Of a DNA stretch of 64,000 nt, positions 9,897 through 21,460 are shown in pieces. The DNA is from Ciona savignyi (taxonomy: Eukaryota; Chordata; Ascidiacea; Phlebobranchia; Cionidae). The stretch covers positions 799,250 to 863,249 of the forward strand of contig CH002905.1 of NCBI GenBank assembly GCA_000149265.1, given 5' to 3'. The notes under the pieces are model-generated. The model was given only the letters and a program-made list of their open reading frames with translations, was not told the origin of the DNA and did no database searches. Every line of letters begins with the position of its first letter. Position 1 is the first letter of the stretch. The position numbers and the translations under genes are program-made.

Positions 9897-11759
9897 CTAG
9901 AGAGTGTCAACCACGTGTTCAACCACCACTATTTGTAAACCACATGTTGTAGGCCATATATATACTCATGCTACAGGGTCCCTAACCACAATTTGTATTT
10001 CATACACTGAGTATATGTAGTTTGTTTCTGCAAGCATAAACGCATGGGTCCCAGAGTTATCAAGCCAAACTTCTTTTCCATGTGTAGTTAAATAAAGAAT
10101 AAACGTCTTAAATTTACGAACATTTTCACCACAAATATTTTAAATTAAACCTTCTTTTCAAGCGCTGAAGTGAAATGAAGCTAAATTGCCAAAACAACCC
10201 GATTTAGTTTTTCATGTGTCAGGGAATTCACCTAGGTTTAGTAGATAAGTTTCTGTTTTTACATATGTGGGTCATGTTATGTAACAATTCTTAAAGTTTT
10301 AATCTGATTTGTCGACTGCTTGTCTTATTTGTCAGTGCGATATGGCATGCCAGTCACAAACGTAATTCAGGAACATATCGTCGTTTTTAACGTAATTACC
10401 CTAAGTAAATGTTTTCTTTCCTTTAATTGGCACAAAGTGTCTAATAGTCCAACATTTCGCCAAATCTGATCAAAATTAGAGCAGCCGTTCCAGCGCTATA
10501 TGCCCCAAAAAGCTAATTTATTGGAAAAAAACCTTTTGGATTTTAACGTATCAGGGTGAATTCCCCAGGATTCATTACCCAAAATTTTGGTTTCTTCGTA
10601 TCTAAACCATGTTCTCTTACAAATGTCAAATTTTCATTACAATTCCATTATTCCTTTTGGCAGATGTCGGGGCGACATGGCATGCTTGTCACAATCATGA
10701 TTTGAGAACAAAATCTTATTTTTAGGGTATTTCCCTAAGTACTTTTTTTATTTCTTCTAAGTGTTAAATCAGTGACTAATGCACTTACATTCTACCAAAT
10801 CTTATTCAAATTGGAGCAGCTGTTTAAGCGCTATGCCACAAAAAGCTAATTTTTTTAATAAAAAATACCGTTTTGTTTTGTAACGACCCAGGGGAATTCC
10901 CCAGGATTCATTACACCAAAATTTTGGTTTCTTCGTATCTAAACCATGTTCTCTTACAAATGTCAAATTTTCATTACAGTTCCATTATTCCTTTTGGCAG
11001 ATGTCGGGGCGACATGGCATGCTTGTCACAATCATGATTTGAGAACAAAATCTTATTTTTAGGGTATTTCCCTAAGTACTTTTTTATTTCTTCTAAGTGT
11101 TAAATCAGTGACTAATGCACTTACATTCTACCAAATCCGCTATGCCACAAAAAGCTAATTTTTTTAATAAAAAATACAGTTTTGGTTTTTAACCTCCCAG
11201 GGGAATTCCCCTTGATTTATCACCCAAAATTTTGATTTCTGCATATCTAGACCGTGTTGTTTAACAAACGGCTTAATTTTATTACGATTCCATTATTCCT
11301 TCTGGTAGATGTCGGGGCGCCATGCCATGCCTGTCACAATCATGATTTGAGAACAAAATTTTATTTTTAGGGTATTTCCCTAGGTAAATGTTTTATTTTT
11401 TCCAAGTGTTAAATCAGTGTCTAATGCACTTACATTCTACCAAATCTTATTTAAATTGGAGCAGCTGTTTAAGCGCTATGCCACAAAAAGCAGTTTTTTT
11501 TTATAAAAAATACCGTTTTGGTTTTTAACCTCCCAGGGGAATTCCCCTTGATTTATCACCCAACATTTTGGTTTCTGCATATCTAGACCATGTTGTCTAA
11601 CAAATGGCTAAGTTTCATTACGATTCCATTATTCCTTCTGGTAGATGTCGGGGCGCCATGCCATGCCTGTCAAACCTTTGACGAAGAAAAAAAAAAAAGA
11701 AAAAAAAAAAAACGGACAAAAACAATATGTGTCCCAATTTTTCAATTGGGACCCATAAT
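9897..11759 (+). mobile_element. Family H element 3 with tandem 335-bp repeats
   Basis: Second plus-oriented long element, same left end (CTAGAGAGTGTCAACCACGT) and same right hairpin (TCCCAATTTTTCAATTGGGA). Internal units have anchors near 10660, 10997, 11305 and 11640; one unit near 11100 is shortened. Its last unit is nearly identical to the last unit of element 2, which suggests exchange or shared descent of whole arrays. It ends against a decayed BEL/Pao element at about 11762. Confidence 0.75.
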
Positions 11760-11761
11760 AA

Positions 11762-14700
11762 CATGTGGTGACGTAACACTCCCCCCAAAAATGGGAACCC
11801 GGTGACACATTTTTCAAATAACGCAACACATGTTCGATCACGCGTGAGATTCGCGTATCGTAGCGTAAATCAATGTTTAATAAATGTTCAGTTCGGTGAC
11901 TTGCACGATCATCTGCTGCACCCGATCACCGTACGTTCTCATTCTCGTCATTCGTACATCTATCGTCCGCTCTCTCATCTTCGTCGACGATGAGGCACAG
12001 TTTCGTAATCGGTCGTTTAAACACACCGATGCTGGTCCGTACGTAAACGGTACGAACGATTCCCGATTTATCGGGTTAAGTGTCAACAATCCGGCCAATA
12101 AGCCACTTGGAACGACACTGAGTTTCGTCCACAAGCAGGACAATGTCATTTTGTTGCAGATTTCTTTCGATCCGATGCCATTTAGTGCGTGTTGCAATTA
12201 TAGGCAGGTAATCTCGCACCCAACGTTTCCAGAACTCATTGGTCAGGTACTGCACCTGACGCCAGCGGTGCCTGCGGTAACAATCTGTTCTGTCGGTAGA
12301 GGTGATCGGGAGGTTTGGCGCACCTCTCATTAGTAAAAGGTGGTTAGGAGTTAGCGGTTCATCATCTCTGTGGTCAAATGTAACAGGAATTAGCGGTCGT
12401 GAGTTGAGTATTGACTCAACCTCTACAAGGAAGGTCCCCAGTGCTTCATCGGTCACAAGTTGTGCGTTTGTCAATGTGGTCAGTATTCGACGGACTGATC
12501 GAATCATGCGCTCCCATGCGCCACCCATGTGACTCGCAGAGGGAGGATTGAAGGTCCATATTACGCCCTTTTGGCGTAGAAACTCATTCACTTGTTGTTG
12601 ATTCCAAGCTTGGAGGGATTCTCGTAGAATTCGCTCAGCGCCCACAGAATTGGCGCCGTTATCGCTGTATATACAACGTGGTGGTCCTCGGCGCCCTATA
12701 AAGCGACGAAGGGAAGCGATAAAGGAATCTGTAGATAAACTATGTGCTATCTCAATATGGATGGCACGGATCGTGAGACAGGTGAACAAACACCCGTAAC
12801 GTTTTACCTCGCTGCGTCCTTGCTTAACGAGCAGCGGTCCAAATTAGTCCACACCAACATGGGAAAAGGGTGACTCATTATATCCCAAGCGAGCTTGCGG
12901 CAGATCAGCCATCAACTGCTTTCCAGGTTTCGCGTTCCTTCGCCGACAGAACAGACATTTCCCAAGTACGCGGCGAACAGCAACTCCACCTTTGATGACC
13001 CAGTATTCTTGTCGAAGTGATGACCACGTATGGCCCATGCCAGAGTGGCCTACCATCAAGTGATGGTGACCTATTTCTAAGTCTGTAAGATGCGAAACAT
13101 GTGGCAGAATCACTGGATGCTTTGCGCCATATCCAATAGGCGCATTCGCCAGACGTCCACCAACCCTCAATACGTTGTCGATCAGGATTGGATTCAGCTT
13201 GTACATAGAGCGCATGCAGTCGCTCTTTTTCAGTTGGTTTCTTCCTTGGCGTTTTAACGCGTCGATAACTGTAACAAAGTGCTTTCCTTGCACATACATA
13301 ACCAATGCCAACTCGGCATTCTTCAGCTCTTCAACAGAGAGACGAGTAAGCAAAACAGGCGGTGAAGAAGACGTCTTCACCTGCGAACGCAGGTATGTCT
13401 TGAATCTCAAGAACCAGGCAGTCGCTTTCTTGAGTCGAAGTAAGGTAGAGTACTTCTCGATTAAGCGGTCGGTTGCATTCTCTTCCTTAACGTATGCAAC
13501 CGTTGAGTGTGTCACAGCAACATTTTCCTTCAAAGGCAGAAACTCTTTCGGTAGTTCGGTCATTTGTACACTCTGGTTCGGCCAGGAGTCGGTGGGCTTT
13601 CACAAGAATTCGGGCCCTTTCAGCCAACGACCACATTTCGTTATTTCGTCTGCAGTCAAACCACGAGACGCCTCGTCAGCAGGATTTAGATCCGTAGGTA
13701 CATATTTCCATCGGGATGCATTACTCAATCGCTCAATTTCAGCAAGTCGGTTGGCGACGAACACAGGAAAACGTTTTCTAGCGTTGTAGATCATCTGCAA
13801 AAAGCAGTGGAATCACTCCAGAATGTAGAGCTTGTAATTAAAAGGTCGAGCTCCTTTCTCAACAGTCGATCAAGTTTCACCGCCAATACAGCTGCGGTGA
13901 GTTCCAATCGAGGGATTGTCTTAGTGTTTAATGGTGCTAGACGAGACTTTCCGATTAAGAATGAACAGTGAACTCGATTATCTTCATCGGTAATACGCAG
14001 ATATGACACAGCTCCATAGGCTATCTTCGACGCATCCGCGAAATGATGCATTTCATATGTCAATTTTTTCCCAAATTCCTTAGGTTTAAAACAGCGAGAA
14101 ATGTGGACGTCGTGCAATTGTGGAAGACTGGAAAGCCAGGCTCTCCAGCGGTCAGCTTCCACTTCAGATACTTCATCGTCCCATTTCAGTTCCTGCCTGC
14201 ACAAGCATTGCAGTAGCAGTTTAGCTTCAAGTATCACAGGAGCCACGAATCCGAGCGGGTCGTACAGCGAACTAACTGCAGATAGAATACCCCGTCGAGT
14301 AAGAGGCTTCTTCACAAGATCAACATTAAATCCAAATTCGTCGGTTGTCACACTCCAGTGAACTCCAAGCACTCGTTCATTGATTCCGTCATCAATTTGG
14401 CGGGTCTTTACAGATTTCGCTCGGTCCTCCTCTGGGATGGACTGTAAAACGCTTGCGTCGTTCGTCAGCCACTTGGTAAGTCGAAATCCTCCTTTCGCCA
14501 GCAAGCTTCTCAGTTGTGTCACAATCTCAATGCCGTCATTAGGATCTCGGACAGACGATAAACAATCATCAACGTAAAAGTTCCTCTTTACGATTTCCAC
14601 TACCCGTGGATCATACTCATTTCCGTATACGTGGGCAGCCTGTTTCAGACAGAAGGCAGCGCAACTCGGGGAAGACGTTGCACCAAACAAATGAACCTTC

Positions 14701-15680
14701 ATGCGATGCGGAACAGGTACATAATTTAGATTCCCTCCTGGCCACCACAGAAACCTCAAGGCGTCACGATCCTGTGGCTCCACTTTAACCTGGTGGAACA
14801 TCGCCTCCACATCTGCTATCAAGGCAATGGGCTCCGAACGAAATCTAGTCAAGACGCCCACCAAAATATTTACTACATCCGGGACTTGCATAAGAACTTC
14901 GTTCAATGACACGTTCTTGCTTCTAGCTGCACAGTCGAACACAATGCGGAGCTTGTCAGGCTTCCGTGGGTTAAGAACAGGATGGTGAGGCAGGTACCAG
15001 GTTCGGTTTTCAGTTACCACTTCCTCGTTCGGTACTTGCTCAGCGTAGTCCTTCAAGATGTAGATCTGCACGATGTCAACGTATTTTTCACACAGTAGAT
15101 CATTGCTCAATAAACGTTTCTTCAAACTGGCAAGGCGTTTCTCCGCCATCAAACGAGTATCTGGGAGACGTGGCAGTCTGGGTCTCCATGGCAAGGGCAG
15201 TTGGAAATGACCTTCCACCTGCTTTACAGGTGTTTCAGATAATGCAGGAGAAGTGGGCTTACCTTTATTAGAAGTTACAGTGTTATATGTAGCTGCTCTG
15301 GTGTTCCGTCTGGGTGCACCAACAGCGGGTTTGTCACGATGTCCGCCATACACAGCTTCTCTTCCATAGAGCGAATTGAAAACTTGTGCCTTTTCTGCGA
15401 CAAATTGAACAAAGTCCAGAAATCCGGCCTGTCGACCAGTCTGGTGCAGAACATCCACGGACCGGTCCACCCACTTTTCCTGTAGAACCTATACATTGCG
15501 GTGTTTAGTATCATAGATTACTGTTTGTAGAGGGTTAGTCGATATTCCCGACCACAATACGATTCCTTGACGGTTGTCGCAGCAGCGCAGAGGTATAAAC
15601 TATCTCCGACATAAGAGGCAATATCCTTGTTGAGGGTGTCCAGCAGTCTCTGACAATTGCTTAGCAATATAACTTATCTC
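11762..15680 (-). mobile_element. Decayed, internally deleted BEL/Pao retrotransposon
   Basis: On the minus strand a BEL/Pao-type pol is recognisable. A gag remnant (EKWVDRSVDVLHQTGRQAGF) runs straight into the reverse transcriptase, so the zinc knuckles and protease are missing. RT has FDCAARSKN, LIADVEAMFHQVKV, SSPSCAAFCLKQ and FYVDDCLSSV. RNase H, the integrase zinc finger (HHHLMVGHSG, CLFCRRR), the catalytic core (SDNGANSVG, MGGAWERMIRS) and a C-terminal module follow. A polypurine tract at 11782-11788 borders about 20 bp of LTR-like end; the full LTRs are gone. Text from about 15520 to 15680 is degraded gag. Confidence 0.85.
11980..15470 (-). pseudogene. Broken pol reading frame of the decayed BEL/Pao element
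   Basis: The pol frame on the minus strand is interrupted four times. A 1-bp deletion lies near 13800, at the RNase H/integrase-side border after TFWSDSTA. In-frame stops fall at 13600-13602 (TGA, where the relative has Trp), 12844-12846 (TAA, in place of Tyr in the DYFGP motif at the start of the integrase core) and 12076-12078 (TAA, after IVDT). The relative at 25.5-31.3 kb is open at all these points. The element is therefore inactive. Confidence 0.85.
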
Positions 15681-15689
15681 TTTCGTGAC

Positions 15690-16440
15690 TAAAAAAGCTC
15701 AAATGATTGAATTATCACAGCAGGTGATGTAATAAAGTAAGGGTTTTTAAACGCAGCAAACAAAATCCTAATCTAGTTTTATTATTTAATATTATTGACG
15801 AAAACTTGCATGCCGCCAGGTTCTTGAGTAACAAACACTTGTCCAGTTAAACTGTTAGCCTACTTCCCAGACAGGATTAGGGATACAAATGAACATAATA
15901 ACAAGGAAAGTACCTCCACAGGTGACAACTGGGATAGCGGTTTCGTTTCTTTTTTCACGCGATGGAGTAAGCCAAGTATTAACCCAACGTCCTCCCCAGT
16001 TTGTTTATTATATGCACTCAACGAAACGTTGTCTTGGATGCAATTATGAATACATTTGTGTTATTGGTTTCAATATAGGTAAGCACAGACACGGCAAGAC
16101 GAAAGAACAAGTTTCTCTCTCGGGAAAATGTGGTGGGATAGTTATTGGTGTTTAACCTGCAGGCATTGTATGAAACGCTTCCGAGCTCGTAGCTGATCGA
16201 CGTTGTTGCCTGGTACTGTATGGAGAATGCTTCGTGTATTTAACGGAGTTGCAAATAAATTGCAATTCTGAATACTGTTATAGTTTAGCCCTTATTATTT
16301 TAATGCTTTAAAGTGTCTTCTTCTTGTATATCAACTTTATTAACTTACGTTGATGTATTCGCCAGACACGGAAACGTATATACCACTAGGGTAGTGGCGT
16401 ATTAGTGTTGAGTTAACTGGCTCTTTTGGTAAATAATGAT
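15690..16440. other. No recognisable gene
   Basis: Unique-looking sequence between the decayed BEL element and a SINE. A donor-like GTAAGC near 16079 and an AATAAA near 16254 are present, but no open frame with convincing protein features connects them. Confidence 0.4.
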
Positions 16441-16448
16441 TTAGAATC

Positions 16449-16552
16449 GTACGGTCGTGTGGCCGAATGGTTAACGCGACCGATACATATACCGACTCTT
16501 ATACAAAAAACGGTCCTGGTGACGAGCCCAACATGGGTTCGAAACTAGGCTC

Positions 16553-16600
<48 letters not shown>

Positions 16601-16611
16601 AAAAAATAATG
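16449..16611 (+). repeat. SINE-1, tRNA-derived, with long A tail
   Basis: The tRNA-like head has an A-box region GTGGCCGAATGGTTAACGCG and a B box GGGTTCGAAAC, as in class II (Ser/Leu-type) tRNAs. It then ends in about 45 A residues with one T. Other copies lie at 36624, 40691, 51330 (minus), 60451 and 61305. The long pure A tail suggests a young insertion, or later slippage. Confidence 0.8.
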
Positions 16612-16989
16612 ATTTAGAATTAGATCGGTCATTACATCTTTGTCTGCAGCTGTCAACCGTCGGCAACCAATCTGTCCTGATATCAAATCTTGGTCGATGG
16701 TGTCTGCTATCATTTTAAACCCTACGCCTAAATCCAACAAACTAATGTCTGAAATAAAACACGATAACTTTTAACCGCTCTGGAGCCACTAATGTAACTT
16801 TTCATTGCTAAGATTAATAAATAACTAAACCACACATATTTCACCGAAATGGAAATGTTAATAAAATGCGAAGCAAACATTAAGAATGAGAGGTTGACCT
16901 ATAATAGTAACAATGGTTGTGCTAAATGGTTGATTAATTGTTATACAAGTGAACTTGTTTTGTGGTCACATACTTGTATTAAGCTCAAC

Positions 16990-17830
16990 AAACATCTCAA
17001 CAGATGTACCTTTACCTAACTGTAAAACGATATTGTCAGAATTGCGCAAATAAACAAGAATCCTAAAAAAACACTGTTAGCATTTAAAAACTAATTAGTT
17101 TTTATGGTAAGCATTTTTTAAATAGTATTACACTTTTAAGATTCAAAATAAACTAAATTAGTCTAGAAAATACTGATACCATCCGCTCTACAGGATACTG
17201 CTCCAGTATTCTATTGCATGCGCTTCATATTAATTTAAAAATCAATAATTTGGAAATGCCAGAACGATGGCTTCAATCGATGGCCGTTTTGTTGAGTATT
17301 TTTATTGTGTCTATCTAGCAGCATTTCACAATGACCTGTTGCTTTGTAATATGAATTGTTTTCCTTTTGTCTGCGACACGCTTGTGACAGACAGGCTATG
17401 TCCCTTTATTAATTATTGGCATAAGGGGTTTCCAATTAGGTTACACTTTTCAGGAATTTTCACTGGTTTGTTGATATTTTGCAACGACTTTTTACTTCAA
17501 AAATGGTGAATTTCCGCTATCAGGAATATGTAATAAGCAGGCCAATTTTTCTGCATTTTGAGAGTTCGCCGATATCTCCGTACAAACCATATACAAACGC
17601 AGTCCATATACTGTTTAATTATAATATTCAATCGTGGATGCAATACACTATTTTAGGCATAGTAAAAAGCTTAACAGTTAAAACCAACACAAATCGATAG
17701 TGGATTTCAGTGAACAAAAGGTACCCACTATGAATCAATTTGCGGGAACCCCCTACTAAGAAAGCATATATAGTATAGTCAGAATTGGTTTCAAAAATAT
17801 TGGTGGCTAACAAGTGACATTTTCTAGTTT
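16990..17830 (-). mobile_element. Family H2 element, degraded
   Basis: Related to family H but a distinct subfamily. It contains TTGGCATAAGGGGTTTCCAATTAGG and ends GTGGCTAACAAGTGACATTTTCTAG, compared with GTGGTTGACACTCTCTAG in family H. Similar copies lie near 34900-35420, 48190-48415, 55130-55700, 56590-56870 and 59100-59300. 16620-16990 and 17830-18390 show no gene. Confidence 0.5.
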
Positions 17831-18389
17831 ATACAAGTTTTCTGAGGCTTGTTTTTGCAAGCAGAATCTGATCGGTCCGTGAGTTACAAAATCAATCTTA
17901 TTTTTAATGCTCAGTTAAATAAGTATATTAGATTCGTATGCATCCGCGCCTTATTATCCAACATTTTTTCAGAACGCGGGTTCAACTATATATGTCGATT
18001 ACAAATATTATTTTTTTAAAAATACGTGAAATTTAGGGATATTCCTTTGGGCTATCTGATAAAAGCATATCTACGCCAACATTCTATATACATTTAATCT
18101 TGATTTCCAAGTGTTCTAAGCCTGAATACTCGTTACATAGTCTCGAAATAACCCTAAACTGAAGAAAAAATCAGGTGTTCCTTTTCTTCCTGAATTTCCC
18201 TGTCATCAAGCTGTCATCAATGGGATTTATGTAACTAACATATCATGAGTGATTTACCCAAAACTTATTAAACTATTTATTCGTGTGTATATATAGTGTT
18301 AGAATGCTAATTTGTGGCGTTGTGTTTCGGGGTGATTTATCTGAAAATCGGTTAAAGAGCATTATCTATATTTTGTTTAATTGTTATAT

Positions 18390-19730
18390 CAGCGAGTAAT
18401 GCACTTACATTCCACCAAATCTGAATAAAATTGGAGCAGCCGTTCAAGCGCTATGCCTAAAAAAGTCATTTTTTTGTAAAAAAATACCGTTTTGGTTTTT
18501 AACCTCCCAGGGGAATTCCCTTAGATTTATCTCAAAGAATTTTGGTTTCTGCATATCAAGACCATGTTGTCTAACAAATGACAAATTTTCATCACGATTC
18601 CATTATTCCTTCTAGTAGATGTCGGGGCGACATTGCATGCCTGTCACAATCATGATTTGAGAACAAAATCTTATTTTTTAGGGTATTTACCAAGGTATTT
18701 TTTTATTTCTTCTAATTGTTATATCAGTGAGGAATGTATTTACATTCCACCAAATTTGAATAAAATTGGAGCAGCCGTTCAAGCGCTATGCCTAAAAAAG
18801 TCAATTTTTTTGTAAAAAATACCGTTTTGGTTTTTAACGTCTCAGGGGAATTTCCTTAGATTTATCACCCAAAATGTTGGTTTCTGCATATCTAGACCAT
18901 GTTGTCTAACAAATGACACATTTTCATCACGATTCCATTATTCCTTCTAGTAGATGTCGGGGCGACATTGCATGCCTGTCACAATCATGATTTGAGAACA
19001 AAATCTTATTTTTTAGGGTATTTACCTAGGTATTTTTTTATTTCTTCTAATAGTTATATCAGTGAGTAATGTATTTACATTCCACCAAATTTGAATAAAA
19101 CTGGAGCAGCCGTTCAAGCGCTATGCCTAAAAAAGTCAATTTTTTTGTAAAAAATACCGTTTTGGTTTTTAACGTCCCAGGGGAATTTCCTTAGATTTAT
19201 CACCCAAAATTTTGGTTTCTGCATATCTAGACCATGTTATCTAACAAATGACAAATTTTCATTACGATTGCATTATTCCTTGTAGTAGATGTCGGGGCGA
19301 CATGGCATGGCTGTCACAATCATGATTTGAGAACAAAATCGTATTTTTTAGGGTATTTACCTGGGTAAAATTTTTTATTTCTTCTAATTGTTATATCAGT
19401 GAGTAATGTACTTACATTCCACCCAATCTAAAAAAAAAATGAAGCAGCCGTTCAAGCGCTAAGCCTGAAAAAGCCATTTTTTCGTAAAAAATACCGTTTT
19501 GGTTTCTAACATGCCAGTGGAATTCCCCTTGATTTATCACCCAAAATTTAGGTTTCTGCATATCTAGACCATGTTTTCCAACAAATAACCAAGTTTCATT
19601 ACGATTCCATTATTCCTTCTGGTAGATGTCGGAGCGACATGCCATGCCTGTCAAGCGTTTAACGAAAAAAAAACAAAAAAAAACGGACAAAAACAATATG
19701 TGTCCCATTTTTTCAAATGGGACCCATAAT
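18390..19730 (+). mobile_element. Family H element 4 with tandem 335-bp repeats
   Basis: Four units with anchors at 18615, 18950, 19285 and 19622 (spacing 335, 335, 337). The right end is the A-rich tract and hairpin TCCCATTTTTTCAAATGGGA at 19701-19727. The left CTAGAGAG end is not found, so the element is 5'-truncated. The units resemble each other more than units of elements 2 and 3, as expected for local expansion. Confidence 0.75.
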
Positions 19731-19833
19731 TATTGTGTGTTTCCACGCGGAGATTTAGCGCAAAATGAGTTTAGATTTATTAGAGTATTTAATTACTGAT
19801 AATTAAGTCGGCCAAAATAGCTTGTTGGTTTAA

Positions 19834-20711
19834 CCCTTTGACCACGACGGAACTTTTGCCGTTTTTGGCAGTTTTGAGTAAGGTTGCTTTGACCTCGTTT
19901 GCTGCGAATACTGTTGGACTTAGGAAAAAATAATCTATTACAAAGTTGTCCAGTATATAATTTTCTACAAATTGGTATTTTTGTTTTTTTGATGACGTCG
20001 TAGAATTTGTAATGACGTCATAATCAATACTTTATACTCTAATTACTCGTTACTGGTAGCTTGTAGAAGATAGTAATGTATTACAAAGTTGTTCAGAATG
20101 ACATTTCCTACAAAGTTATATCTTTTATTTATTGATGACGTCAACTAAGCGTGATGACGTCACCCATGACTGACAAATAAGGCATTTCATCATCAGAATC
20201 ACTGTCGGCCTTGGTCCTGATGGCAGCCTGATCGGCGGTAAATTGTCATATTTCTTCTGAATATCAAATAATAATTCAATAACAAACAAAATAAAGACGA
20301 AAAAATGAATAAATATCAATAGTAATTAAAAAAAAGTCATATACACATATGTATACATATATCGTTGAAAGATCGAAAATGACTGGTAAAAGCGAAAACA
20401 AAGATGGCTACTGCTAGTTTTATTCTCACAGCAACTAATGTAACAATTTTAACTCCCCAGAACATAAAAAGCGATGTTATGCTTAAAAGTTGAACTAGAT
20501 ACAAAAATTTCAAAGAAACATGTTTGGAGCAATATTACTCAAAAATTTTAAATGCAAAGGTTATGTTTTTATGCGTTATTTCGAAAGATCTATTCAAATG
20601 CTTTCCAAAAATATAAAAACTAGAAAAATCCCCCAAGAAACGACTGAATTGTGCATTTTTTTTTCGGGGACACTTCTCGGTTACAAATATGTAACCGTCG
20701 TGGTCTAAGGG
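19834..20711. mobile_element. piggyBac-like non-autonomous element
   Basis: An 878-bp element with terminal inverted repeats CCCTTTGACCACGACGG and CCGTCGTGGTCTAAGGG. It is flanked on both sides by TTAA (19830-19833 and 20712-20715), the piggyBac target. Inside are four TGACGTC(A) words between 19990 and 20160. On the minus strand a short frame includes ADSDSDDEMPYLSV, reminiscent of the acidic N-terminus of piggyBac transposases; that is a weak inference. It borders exon 2 of lectin-like copy A and has removed or displaced the start of that gene. Confidence 0.8.
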
Positions 20712-21255
20712 TTAATGCGGTGCCTTTTTTGACCAATGCAACAGTTACCACCTACCATGCATCTATGCCGGACAAATTCAATGCAATAGTGATCGAAATC
20801 ACTTCATCTGGGTTCTGGATTAAAATGAAGCGAACTGACCAGTCCACAGGCTGGAACGTCGCTATTGTTGTGAATTGGACATTGTATTTCGAAGGTTGGT
20901 TGCGTTTACTAACTGATTATACAAACCGTGTTTTAGAAAAATGGATATCAAAAATATTTATGGGTAAATCAACAATCTCATTTTTAAAATGAAAAACAAC
21001 TATTTTTAAGAAAATCACATTGACAGATGACGGAATTGTGCACAACATGTTATTTATTTGGCTGTCTGAGCCAAGCAAGTGGATCTACCAGGATCGCTAT
21101 GAAGCACAGAAATCCTGCAAAATACTTGGTGCCGCGCTGGTCGATATTCTAGACACCGAAATGTATGACGCAGTTTGTAATTACGTCAGGACCACGATTG
21201 GCTCTTTTCGTAGACCATGGCCTCGAATCTGGCTAGCTATGAATACAATACCACG
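20712..21255 (+). pseudogene. Lectin-like family, copy A (exon 2 partial and exon 3)
   Basis: Exon 2 remnant to 20894 (HASMPDKFNAIVIEITSSGF, then WTLYFE) and exon 3 at 21027-21255 (VHNMLFIWLSEPSKWIY, ILGAALVDI). The signal-peptide exon and the start of exon 2 are missing; the piggyBac-like element sits there. Exon 3 is 229 bp against 230 bp in copy C: one base is missing in the AATACAATACC region, a frameshift. A family H element interrupts intron 3 at about 21461. The last part of exon 4 lies more than 10 kb downstream at 32018-32090. Confidence 0.8.
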
Positions 21256-21460
21256 GTTTGTAGGGATAATTTATATATATATTCCACAAAAGGTTATGTT
21301 GCGTTTAACAATAAACATATACTTTGCATTGGTAAATGATCGATGTACACTTTTCGTTCGAGCTTTTGCAGCGCTATTTGTCGCAATTAATTCGATAGTC
21401 TTGTTGTGAAACGTACAACCTTGCAAAGCTTTTATACACAGTATATATTTATTTGGAAAT

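Noticed and set aside
16030..16250. Possible small gene with donor GTAAGC and a downstream AATAAA
   Set aside because: Reading frames on either side are short, without protein-like features or a matching acceptor.
16471..16740. Minus-strand frame with a long Phe run
   Set aside because: It is the SINE-1 poly-A tail translated in reverse.
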